Assembly: GCA_947623645.1 (NCBI GenBank)
Contig: CANQHK010000067.1
Location: forward strand, 1 to 6,562
Length of the DNA stretch: 6,562 nt
Direction of reading: 5' to 3'
Source: an uncultured Bacilli bacterium
GTDB lineage: Bacteria > Bacillota_I > Bacilli_A > RF39 > UBA660
Shown: positions 1 through 5,675 of the stretch, one piece after another
Layout of the letters: each line of letters opens with the position of its first letter
Position numbering within the stretch: the stretch's first letter is position 1
Notes under the pieces: model-generated
What the model saw: only the letters and a program-made list of their open reading frames with translations
Told to the model about the DNA's origin: nothing
Databases searched by the model: none
Made by a program: the position numbers and the translations under genes

Positions 1-233
1 CCAGCTTTTTCAATTAAATCTTCTCCTGGACGTAACCACAAGTGATAGGTATTGGCTAGAATAATTCCACTTCCTGCTTCCTTCACTTCTTCTGGAGATA
101 ACATTTTAATACTTGCTCGAGTTCCAACGGGCATAAACATCGGTGTTTCAAAAGTTCCATAATCCGTTTTTATTCTTCCGCGTCTTGCCTTCGTATTTTT
201 TTCTGTCTTTAGTAATTCATATTGTATTTTCAT
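1..233 (-). CDS. tgt: Queuine/preQ1 tRNA-guanine transglycosylase, N-terminal part (cut by the window edge)
   Basis: This is the first 77 codons of tRNA-guanine transglycosylase; the rest lies beyond the left edge. In bacteria the enzyme swaps the guanine at position 34 of GUN anticodons (Asp, Asn, His, Tyr tRNAs) for preQ1, the step before QueA acts. The visible part carries family hallmarks: ARRGR (residues 16-20), TPMFMPVGT (30-38), the SPEEV segment (46-50) and NTYHLWLRPG (61-70). The catalytic aspartates and zinc-binding cysteines lie in the missing part, so intactness cannot be judged. The ATG at 231-233 is supported by an AAGGAGT ribosome binding site at 242-248 with 8 nt spacing. It follows queA by 99 nt and has its own promoter (304-332), so it can be expressed independently of the ruvAB-queA transcript as well as by read-through. 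Confidence 0.95.
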   Translation of the reverse strand, partial: MKIQYELLKTEKNTKARRGRIKTDYGTFETPMFMPVGTRASIKMLSPEEVKEAGSGIILANTYHLWLRPGEDLIEKA

Positions 234-303
234 GCCAACACACTCCTTGTAAAACTTTTCGAAAATTTTCTCAAGAAAATCTTCTTTTTAAAAAATTAGC
301 CCT

Positions 304-332
304 ACTCTATCACAAACAAAAGAAGCTGTCAA
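304..332 (-). promoter_or_regulatory. Sigma-A-type promoter for tgt
   Basis: On the minus strand a perfect -35 box TTGACA (327-332) is followed by exactly 17 bp and a -10 box TAGAGT (304-309), which matches four of six consensus positions and is preceded by an extended-10 TGA (310-312). Transcription would start near 297 and give a leader of about 64 nt before the tgt ATG. The leader is AT-rich and holds only a weak inverted repeat (265-280). I see no preQ1 riboswitch-like structure. The box positions are read directly; activity is inferred. Confidence 0.65.
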
Positions 333-1352
333 TTATTTGATTAACATACTATCTCCAAAAGAGAAAAAGTAATACTCTTTTTGAATTGCTTCCCGGTAGG
401 CTTCTAAAACTCTTTCCCTTCCAGCAAAAGCACTAATTAACATTAAAAGTGTAGATTTGGGTAAATGAAAGTTGGTAATTAACATATCTACTGCTTTAAA
501 TTGAAAACCAGGATAGATAAAAATATCCGTAAATCCACTACAAGGGACAAAAGTTTCATGATTTTTTAAAATCGTTTCTAGTGTTCTTACAGACGTTGTT
601 CCAACAGCAACAATCTTTTTTCCGCGTTTTTTCGTTTCGTTTAAAAGATCTGCTACTTCTTTGGTCATTTCATAATATTCTGAATGCATGTGATGGTCTT
701 CGATTTTTTCAACATTTACTGGACGAAAAGTTCCAAGACCAACATGCAATGTGATGTAGGCAATGTTTACTCCCTTTTTTTGGATTTTCTGTAAAAGTTC
801 CTTCGTAAAATGAAGCCCTGCTGTAGGCGCTGCAGCACTTCCTAGAGTTTTTGCGTAAACGGTTTGATATCTTGTTTGATCTTCTAGTTTTTCGTGAATA
901 TAAGGAGGAAGAGGCATCGTTCCAAGTTTTTCTAAAATTTCTAAGAAAATTCCTTCATATATAAATTTATAACAACGAATTCCTTCTTCTTTTTCTTCGA
1001 CGCATTCTGCTTTTAATAAGCCATCTCCAAAAGAAATAATCGTTCCAACAGAGACTCTTCGAGCAGGTTTCGTTAAACATTCATAATAATTTTCTTTAAT
1101 TTCTTTTAATAACAAAATTTCAATTACTGCATTCGTTTCTTCTTTTTGTCCAATAAGTCTTGCTGGAAGTACTTTGGTATTATTTAAAACTAGAGTATCT
1201 CCCTCTTCTAAATAATCGATAATATCGGTAAACTTTTTATCTTCATTTTTTCCTTTTCGATCTAAAACAAAAAGACGCGATGCATCTCTTTGTTTTAGAG
1301 GCGTCTGCCGAATCAATCTTTCTGGAAGATCATAGTTATATTCTTCTAACAT
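333..1352 (-). CDS. queA: S-adenosylmethionine:tRNA ribosyltransferase-isomerase
   Basis: QueA transfers and isomerises the ribosyl moiety of S-adenosylmethionine onto preQ1 in tRNA, forming epoxyqueuosine; it acts in the cytoplasm directly after Tgt. The 339 residues match the usual full length of roughly 340-355. Conserved blocks are visible in order: YDLPERLIRQTPL (7-19) with RDASRL (22-27), LVLNNTKVLPARL (54-66), PLPPYI (147-152), YQTVYAKTLGSAAAPTAGLH (162-181), HVGLGTFRPV (203-212), HMHSEYYEM (221-229), GTTSVRTLE (251-259) and ITNFHLPKSTLLML (292-305). The ATG is 10 nt downstream of the stop of the preceding gene. Its ribosome binding site is weak (AGGGGA, overlapping that TAG stop), which suggests translational coupling. 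No promoter of its own was found, so it most likely belongs to the ruvA-ruvB transcript. No frameshift or truncation is seen. Confidence 0.97.
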   Translation of the reverse strand: MLEEYNYDLPERLIRQTPLKQRDASRLFVLDRKGKNEDKKFTDIIDYLEEGDTLVLNNTKVLPARLIGQKEETNAVIEILLLKEIKENYYECLTKPARRVSVGTIISFGDGLLKAECVEEKEEGIRCYKFIYEGIFLEILEKLGTMPLPPYIHEKLEDQTRYQTVYAKTLGSAAAPTAGLHFTKELLQKIQKKGVNIAYITLHVGLGTFRPVNVEKIEDHHMHSEYYEMTKEVADLLNETKKRGKKIVAVGTTSVRTLETILKNHETFVPCSGFTDIFIYPGFQFKAVDMLITNFHLPKSTLLMLISAFAGRERVLEAYREAIQKEYYFFSFGDSMLIK

Positions 1353-1362
1353 ATAAAATCCC

Positions 1363-1893
1363 CTAACTTTCTACTGTCTTTATAACATCATAATAATCTG
1401 TATTTTCTAGCCAAGCAATGATTTCATTTAAATTTCTTCTTGTTTTATTTACATATTCCATAATCTTTATTCTTTCCCCAATATCGAGTGTTTTTAATCT
1501 TATTTTGAAAAGAAGAGATTCTTGATTTAAATACATAAGACTCGGCGTAATGGTATCTGTTGGAAAAGAATTGAAGTAAGCAGTTAAAAGAAAAATATTA
1601 TGGTTATTCATCGTTGCAATTTTTAATTTTTCTTTTAATACTAAATAAGCTAAAGTTAAAATATATTCAATTTTAATCTCTCTTTCTAGGTTTAAATTGT
1701 CAATATATTCTACAACATCTAAAAATTTCTGAATGACTTTGGATTTTTCTACTTCCATAATTGGAATATAATTCCATTTTTCTAAGATACTTTTTTTTGG
1801 TACTTCCTCAAGTATTTGATCTGCAACATAATCATTGATTACTTTTTCTACTTCTTCTAAAGTTATATTTCCTTCCCATATTTTTCCTTCCAT
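1363..1893 (-). CDS. Unrecognised 176-residue protein between ruvB and queA
   Basis: I do not recognise this family. The protein is soluble-looking, rich in Glu, Lys, Ile, Leu and Asn, and probably mostly helical. It has no signal peptide, no clear membrane segment (the most hydrophobic stretch, IEYILTLAYLVL at 76-87, is flanked by charges), no cysteines and no metal or nucleotide-binding motif. An ATG at 1891-1893 is preferred over an in-frame GTG at 1909-1911: AAGGAG (1903-1908) sits 9 nt before the ATG, inside the last codons of ruvB, whereas the GTG has no ribosome binding site in front of it. This places the start 4 nt after the ruvB stop, with queA 10 nt beyond the gene's end, so it is almost certainly co-transcribed. 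Base composition is even more AT-rich than its neighbours. A role in repair or tRNA modification is suggested only by position; the function is unknown. Confidence 0.8.
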   Translation of the reverse strand: MEGKIWEGNITLEEVEKVINDYVADQILEEVPKKSILEKWNYIPIMEVEKSKVIQKFLDVVEYIDNLNLEREIKIEYILTLAYLVLKEKLKIATMNNHNIFLLTAYFNSFPTDTITPSLMYLNQESLLFKIRLKTLDIGERIKIMEYVNKTRRNLNEIIAWLENTDYYDVIKTVES

Positions 1894-1897
1894 CTTT

Positions 1898-2917
1898 TTA
1901 TTCTCCTTCACTAAATAAATCTTTTTGATAATCGATTCTTAAGTGTTCATAAGCAAGTTCTGTTACAACTCTTCCACGACTTGTTCTTTTTAAAAGACCA
2001 ATTTGTAATAGATATGGTTCATATACATCTTCGATGGTTGTTATTTCTTCTCCGATAGAGGATGCAATCGATTCAATTCCAACGGGTCCTCCATTAAATT
2101 TTTGAATAATCGAAAGAAGTAATTGATGATCGGTTTCATCGAGTCCAATATCATCTACTTTAAGTCTGGTTAATGCTTTCTGACAAGATTCTAAATCAAT
2201 ATGATTTTTTCCCTCTACTAAAGCAAAGTCTCTTACTCTTTTAAAAAGACGATTGACAATTCTAGGAGTTCCTCGACTTCTTTTGGCAAGTTCTAGGGAA
2301 GCATCTTCATCGATTGGCATCTCTAAAACTCGAGATGTTCTTTTGGCAATTAAATCGAGTTCATCGATCGTATAATATTTTAATTTACAAACAATTCCAA
2401 AACGATCTCTTAAAGGGCTGGATAAATCCCCTGCTCGAGTTGTTGCACCAACCAAGGTAAAAGGAGGTAAATTAATTCGAATACTTCTTGTTGATCCTTC
2501 ACTACCAACCATGATATCTAAAGCAAAGTCTTCCATCGCTGGATATAAAATCTCTTCAATATTTCTAGGCATCCGGTGAATTTCATCGATGAAGAGGACA
2601 TCTCCTGGTTCTAAAGTTGAAAGAAGTGCTGCCAAATCTCCTTGTTTTTCAATGGAAGGTCCGCTGGCAGTTTTTAATTTGCTTCCAAGTTCGTTTGCAA
2701 TAATCATCGCAAGTGTTGTTTTTCCAAGTCCGGGCGGACCATAAAGAAGAACATGATCTAGACTTTCTCCCCGAATTTTTGCTGCTTTAATAAAAACTTC
2801 AATATTTTCTTTCGCATCTTTTTGTCCGATATACTCGTCCAAATGACTAGGTCGAATATCTTCTTCTGTTTCTATATCTTCTTCTAATTCTTCTTCTGTG
2901 ATAATTCTCTCGTCCAT
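1898..2917 (-). CDS. ruvB: Holliday junction branch migration ATPase RuvB
   Basis: RuvB is the hexameric AAA+ motor that, loaded by RuvA, drives Holliday-junction branch migration in recombinational repair. The 339-residue product is of normal family length. Visible in order: RPSHLDEYIGQ (22-32), Walker A GPPGLGKT (60-67), Walker B VLFIDEIHR with D111 and E112, the sensor-1 segment GATTRAG (157-163), the arginine-finger segment SPLRDRFG (167-174), the sensor-2 segment RGTPRIVNR (215-223), and the winged-helix DNA-binding domain from about 255, with FNGGPVGIESIA (274-285) and GLLKRTSRGR (307-316). The start is the ATG at 2915-2917: AGGAGG at 2926-2931 lies 8 nt before it, while an upstream in-frame GTG (2924-2926) overlaps this ribosome binding site. 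The N-terminus has an acidic run (Glu/Asp at 8-20). ruvA ends 31 nt upstream, and no promoter or terminator lies between them. Confidence 0.98.
   Translation of the reverse strand: MDERIITEEELEEDIETEEDIRPSHLDEYIGQKDAKENIEVFIKAAKIRGESLDHVLLYGPPGLGKTTLAMIIANELGSKLKTASGPSIEKQGDLAALLSTLEPGDVLFIDEIHRMPRNIEEILYPAMEDFALDIMVGSEGSTRSIRINLPPFTLVGATTRAGDLSSPLRDRFGIVCKLKYYTIDELDLIAKRTSRVLEMPIDEDASLELAKRSRGTPRIVNRLFKRVRDFALVEGKNHIDLESCQKALTRLKVDDIGLDETDHQLLLSIIQKFNGGPVGIESIASSIGEEITTIEDVYEPYLLQIGLLKRTSRGRVVTELAYEHLRIDYQKDLFSEGE
1903..1908 (-). promoter_or_regulatory. Ribosome binding site that sets the start of the 176-residue gene
   Basis: AAGGAG on the minus strand lies within the final Glu-Gly-Glu codons of ruvB, 9 nt before the ATG at 1891-1893. 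It overlaps the positions just after the alternative GTG (1909-1911), so it cannot serve that start. Confidence 0.7.
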
Positions 2918-2925
2918 AAAATGCA

Positions 2926-2931
2926 CCTCCT
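2926..2931 (-). promoter_or_regulatory. Ribosome binding site that sets the ruvB start
   Basis: A full AGGAGG on the minus strand, 8 nt before the ATG at 2915-2917. It overlaps the alternative GTG at 2924-2926 and so excludes that longer reading. Confidence 0.8.
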
Positions 2932-2948
2932 AGTATGTCTTTTATTTT

Positions 2949-3506
2949 TTAACGTAATAATAATTTTAATGCTTCTTTTATTTGATCTTCAATTGGTAAT
3001 GTTTTATCAACGCGTGGCAATATTCCTTTTATATCTTTTTCTTTATAACCAAGTCCTTTTAAAACATCGGTAAGTTCTGTAACAGTATCTGTAGAATCCA
3101 TATTTTCTGTATCCAGATAAAGTTTTCCTTTTAAATCCAAAATAATTTGTTTGGCAAGTTTTTCTCCAATTTTAGGAAATTTTTTAAGATATAAAATATT
3201 TTCTCGATTGATTGCATCGATAATTCCTGGAATGGATCCTGTTGCAAGAATTGGAAGAGCCATTTTAGGGCCCAATCCTTTTACTCCGATTAATTTTAAG
3301 AAAAGATCTTTTTCTTCTTTGGTTTTAAATCCATAAAGAGCAAGTTCATCTTCCCTTACTTGTTGATAAACGTAAATAAGGGTCAATTGTCCCATTTCAA
3401 AAGAGTATGGATTTGGGGTATAAACAAGATATCCAACTCCTCCACAATCAATGACAACATACGTACTTTCTATTGCAATAATTTTACCATTCAATGAGTA
3501 ATACAT
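2949..3506 (-). CDS. ruvA: Holliday junction DNA-binding protein RuvA
   Basis: RuvA binds the four-way junction as a tetramer and recruits RuvB rings to two opposing arms. At 185 residues it is somewhat shorter than the roughly 200 of the E. coli and Bacillus proteins, the shortening falling mainly in the linker and domain III. Domain I (OB fold) spans about 1-62 and ends in the conserved VREDELALYGF (50-60), which includes the acidic pin residues E52 and D53 that help separate strands. Domain II has two helix-hairpin-helix motifs: GVKGLGPKMA (74-83) and FPKIGEKLAKQI (110-121). The C-terminal domain III (about 142-185) would contact RuvB. GGAGGA ends 6 nt before the ATG at 3504-3506. A promoter lies just upstream, and the preceding surface-protein gene is closed off by a hairpin, so this is the first gene of the ruvA-ruvB-(unknown)-queA unit. 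Confidence 0.97.
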   Translation of the reverse strand: MYYSLNGKIIAIESTYVVIDCGGVGYLVYTPNPYSFEMGQLTLIYVYQQVREDELALYGFKTKEEKDLFLKLIGVKGLGPKMALPILATGSIPGIIDAINRENILYLKKFPKIGEKLAKQIILDLKGKLYLDTENMDSTDTVTELTDVLKGLGYKEKDIKGILPRVDKTLPIEDQIKEALKLLLR

Positions 3507-3529
3507 AGCTCTTCCTCCACTTCTATTTT

Positions 3530-3558
3530 ATTGTATCATATTTTAATAAAAAGAAAAA
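3530..3558 (-). promoter_or_regulatory. Extended -10 promoter for ruvA-ruvB-queA
   Basis: On the minus strand TACAAT (3530-3535, five of six consensus) is preceded by TGA (3536-3538), an extended -10 element. The hexamer 17 bp upstream (3553-3558, TTTTTC) is a poor -35, so recognition would depend on the extended -10. The start would be near 3523, about 17 nt before the ruvA ATG. The -35 position falls in the T-tract of the upstream terminator. Confidence 0.55.
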
Positions 3559-3571
3559 GTGCCTAAGCACT
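3547..3571 (-). terminator. Intrinsic terminator after the surface-protein gene
   Basis: On the minus strand a 5-bp stem AGTGC / GCACT with a 4-nt TTAG loop (3558-3571) is followed by the T-rich tract TTTTCTTTTTA. It begins 17 nt after the TAA of the surface-protein gene. The stem is short but partly GC, and position and T-tract fit a Rho-independent terminator. Confidence 0.65.
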
Positions 3572-3588
3572 AAATCTCTAAAAAACTT

Positions 3589-5547
3589 TTAAAATGCAAC
3601 TAAACACGCACGGGAAGAATTGTTACTGTTCGCACCGCCACTGCCGTAGTAACTGCTGAATACACCTGCACTCGAAGTAGAGGTGTAGTTCCCGCCACGA
3701 TGGAACCAAGGGGAACTAGAGGAAACAAAGTCGGCTTTATCGCCATACCATCCTGAAGTCTCTGATAAGGCATGTCCATAACATACCCCATTACTACAGG
3801 CTGTTGCAGGGGTTGTTTGCGTATATATATCATAGTATTTAGTATCAATTTCTCCTAAACCATCCGGGAACTCACTAGATCCCGTTGTTTTGTTTAAATT
3901 TCCCATGACATATTCATATGCCCCTCCACTCATATCATAGATTCCTGTGATGTTTCCAGTCGTTGATGCTGCTTGACCATTTGCACTATCATATTTATTA
4001 TCATCATTGGTACATGCATCAGAACCACTACCAGCATCTTGACTATTTGCTCCAATTCCTGTTTTATATTGACTACAATTATTGATTCTTACTTCTTTTT
4101 CAGCACTATCATTATTTCCATACTTTCCATATTTACTTTGACTTAAGTATGCTACTACTCCCCATTCACTATTTTTGATCATATGAACATCCACTTTATT
4201 TTGATCAGTTTCAAATCCAAATGGATTATCTTGTTTTTGCATACTCTTTATTGCATAGAAGAAACTACTTACTGTTTGATTTGTTAAAGAAGTTTCATTT
4301 GGTTTTATAGTAAGATTCGATACATTACAGGTATCAGATGTACAAGTAGCAGTTGATAAAGTTCCACCTAATTCAAACTTTCCTACCCAGATTCCTGGTA
4401 ATTGTTTACCACCAAATTCAAATCCATCTGGTGTTTTCCATGTTCCTTCTTGGCCATCATCTTCTGTATAAGTCCCCGTTCCTGCTGTATCATTTTCTGT
4501 TGTTTTTATAAATTTAACATCAATTTCTCCAGGGGTTGCTGCTGTTGCACTATTACCTTTTCCATATTGACTTTTAATTGTATAACTATATCTTGGAATC
4601 CATACCCACCATGTACTTATTTGACTTTCTGATATTGCTTGACCAACCATTTCTGGTTTTACTTGTCCTGTAACACTATCTATATAAAATTCTCTCTCTC
4701 CTTCTTTTACGGTTACTGCATTCGCCCAATTCTGTTTAGTATAGTCATACCACTCTTCGTTTGCATCTGCTACTACCCAACCCGTTGAACTATCTCCGCG
4801 TCCTTCTTGGTAAATAACAGGAATTAACCCTTTTGAAAGTTCTGGAGCATTTGCTCCACTTCCGTCTATATAAATTGGTCTTTCATATGGATTATTTTCT
4901 TCTCCTTGTTCTATTTCAATCATTACTTTGGCATGATAATGTTTTCCTAAAACACTATTGGGACTATCGTTTTTAATCCATAATCTTATTTCATGAATAT
5001 TCATATCAAAAGGTTCTAAAGAACTTGAAAATATAGTATATTCTTCTTGTTCTGTATTTTCAACATTTTTAACATTTTTAACATCTTTTAAATCATTTGC
5101 TTCTTTATTGTCAAAACTGTAGCGAAGATAGTCTGTATTAAGTAATTTTTCTTTACATCCATCTGCTGTAATGACATCTTCATCAGGAACAATTTTTATT
5201 GTATATTTTTCTACTAAAGTTCCTGTATTTTGAACTGAAAAGCGATAAGGTTTGCCCTCTTGCCCTTCAGCATCTTCAATTGGATATTGACTTACTAATT
5301 CTAGTTCATTTCCTTTATCATCTAAATCTACATAACTAAGTTCCAAATCTCCAACTTGAATAACATTATATTCATCTCCTGTAGAAACTTGGCTAAAGAC
5401 AGCAAAACTACCAGAAATTGCTGAAACAACGATTACCAAAACAGCGATACTAATAATTAAAAATTGATGTTTAAATAAAGGCTCTTGAGGTGCTTTTGTA
5501 TCGCTTTTTATAGAAATTCTTTGAAATCTACGTCTCTTTACTTTCAT
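3589..5547 (-). CDS. Membrane-anchored surface protein: TasA/camelysin-like N-terminus plus FGE/C-type-lectin-like C-terminus
   Basis: This 652-residue protein is predicted to be exported, with a basic cytoplasmic tail (1-27) and one hydrophobic segment (about 29-53) that may be a signal anchor. The sequence after it (SFAVFSQVSTGDEY then VGDLELSYVD, 47-74, and FSVQNTGT, 103-110) resembles the start of TasA/camelysin-type proteins. From about 235 the pattern is that of formylglycine-generating-enzyme/C-type-lectin folds: KGLIPVIYQ (239-247), WWVWIPRYSY (313-322), GIWVGKFELGG (385-395), KNSEWGVVAYL (458-468), GIYDMSGGAYEYVMG (535-549) and WFHRGG (614-619). The cysteines expected in the catalytic motif after RGG are absent, so binding is more likely than catalysis. 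Cys pairs 402/407 and 584/589 could form disulfides. No LPXTG motif is present. GC rises from 22-28% in sampled early and middle parts to about 51% at the 3' end. The ribosome binding site is weak (GGTGAG). The exact ligand is unknown. Confidence 0.85.
   Translation of the reverse strand: MKVKRRRFQRISIKSDTKAPQEPLFKHQFLIISIAVLVIVVSAISGSFAVFSQVSTGDEYNVIQVGDLELSYVDLDDKGNELELVSQYPIEDAEGQEGKPYRFSVQNTGTLVEKYTIKIVPDEDVITADGCKEKLLNTDYLRYSFDNKEANDLKDVKNVKNVENTEQEEYTIFSSSLEPFDMNIHEIRLWIKNDSPNSVLGKHYHAKVMIEIEQGEENNPYERPIYIDGSGANAPELSKGLIPVIYQEGRGDSSTGWVVADANEEWYDYTKQNWANAVTVKEGEREFYIDSVTGQVKPEMVGQAISESQISTWWVWIPRYSYTIKSQYGKGNSATAATPGEIDVKFIKTTENDTAGTGTYTEDDGQEGTWKTPDGFEFGGKQLPGIWVGKFELGGTLSTATCTSDTCNVSNLTIKPNETSLTNQTVSSFFYAIKSMQKQDNPFGFETDQNKVDVHMIKNSEWGVVAYLSQSKYGKYGNNDSAEKEVRINNCSQYKTGIGANSQDAGSGSDACTNDDNKYDSANGQAASTTGNITGIYDMSGGAYEYVMGNLNKTTGSSEFPDGLGEIDTKYYDIYTQTTPATACSNGVCYGHALSETSGWYGDKADFVSSSSPWFHRGGNYTSTSSAGVFSSYYGSGGANSNNSSRACLVAF
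3592..3708 (-). other. GC-rich, C/T-ending codon stretch: candidate variable region of a lectin-type domain
   Basis: The last 39 codons of the surface protein (residues 614-652) run from WFHRGGNY through AGVFSSYY and GANSNNSSR to the stop. In 30 of them the third base is C or T, with many AAC, AAT, TAC, AGC, AGT, ACC and ACT codons, and local GC is about 51%. Variable regions of diversity-generating retroelement targets lie at exactly this place, the 3' end of a C-type-lectin gene, and are made of NNY codons derived from AAY codons of a template repeat. No template repeat or reverse transcriptase was seen in the window, so the assignment is inferred. Asn, Tyr and AGY-Ser codons always end in C/T, which weakens the codon argument. 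Confidence 0.4.
5062..5088 (-). repeat. In-frame 9-nt tandem repeat, three units
   Basis: Three head-to-tail units of AACATTTTT on the plus strand (the third is AACATCTTT) lie inside the surface-protein gene and encode the DVKNVKNVEN stretch at residues 155-164. The 9-nt period keeps the frame, so slippage would change linker length by three residues at a time. The stretch sits in the region joining parts of the N-terminal domain. Confidence 0.6.
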
Positions 5548-5574
5548 ATTCTCACCATCTTACTTTATATGTCA

Positions 5575-5603
5575 ATTATATCACAGCTTTCATCTTGTTA
5601 CAA
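5575..5603 (-). promoter_or_regulatory. Promoter of the surface-protein gene
   Basis: On the minus strand TTGTAA (-35, 5598-5603, four of six) is followed by 17 bp and a perfect TATAAT (-10, 5575-5580) with TGA directly before it (5581-5583). The start would be near 5568, leaving a leader of about 20 nt. This is among the best promoter matches in the window and suggests the gene is transcribed by the housekeeping sigma factor. Confidence 0.7.
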
Positions 5604-5613
5604 GAAAATTTCT

Positions 5614-5655
5614 AAAAAAAGATAAAAACGTTGTAAATTCTTTGCGTAATCTTTT
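5614..5655 (-). terminator. Possible weak terminator after the lipoprotein gene
   Basis: On the minus strand AAAAGAT (5649-5655) can pair with ATCTTTT (5617-5623), with an inner ACG/CGT pairing (5645-5647 with 5628-5630), and the downstream arm runs into seven T residues. The hairpin is AT-rich with an internal loop and a large apical loop, so it is weak. Position, 20 nt after the stop and before the next promoter, favours it. Confidence 0.35.
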
Positions 5656-5675
5656 AAAATCTTATTTTTTTATTC

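Noticed and set aside
234..303. preQ1 riboswitch or terminator in the tgt leader, including the inverted repeat ATTTTCT / AGAAAAT at 265-280
   Set aside because: The leader lacks the GC stem and pseudoknot-forming pattern of preQ1 riboswitches. The inverted repeat is only A/T pairs plus one G/C and has no following T-tract suited to termination.
143..340. Plus-strand frame of 65 codons across the tgt/queA boundary
   Set aside because: It runs antisense through the tgt start and promoter, has no ribosome binding site, and its Phe/Leu-rich translation is typical of the reverse of an AT-rich gene.
1894..1911. GTG start that would extend the 176-residue protein by six residues into ruvB
   Set aside because: No ribosome binding site precedes the GTG, while AAGGAG is well spaced for the internal ATG.
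2918..2926. GTG start that would add three residues to RuvB
   Set aside because: The GTG overlaps the AGGAGG ribosome binding site that serves the ATG at 2915-2917.
3151..3336. Plus-strand 61-codon frame inside ruvA
   Set aside because: It lies wholly antisense to the conserved helix-hairpin-helix region of ruvA and has no start signals of its own.
3592..3708. A template repeat for this region elsewhere in the window
   Set aside because: Reading both strands by eye I found no second copy of the RGG-to-stop segment and no reverse-transcriptase motif such as YxDD in any long frame, so a complete retroelement cannot be claimed here.
3600..3848. Minus-strand 82-codon frame overlapping the end of the surface-protein gene
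   Set aside because: It is an alternate-frame shadow of the GC-richer 3' end, which simply lacks stops. It has no ribosome binding site and no recognisable content.
4402..4632. Plus-strand 76-codon frame inside the surface-protein gene
   Set aside because: Antisense shadow with a Cys/Phe-rich translation, no ribosome binding site and no promoter.
3589..4870. Reading the C-terminal half as an active formylglycine-generating enzyme
   Set aside because: The cysteine-bearing active-site motif expected after the RGG block is missing, and the protein is predicted to be anchored outside the cell with a variable-looking tail.
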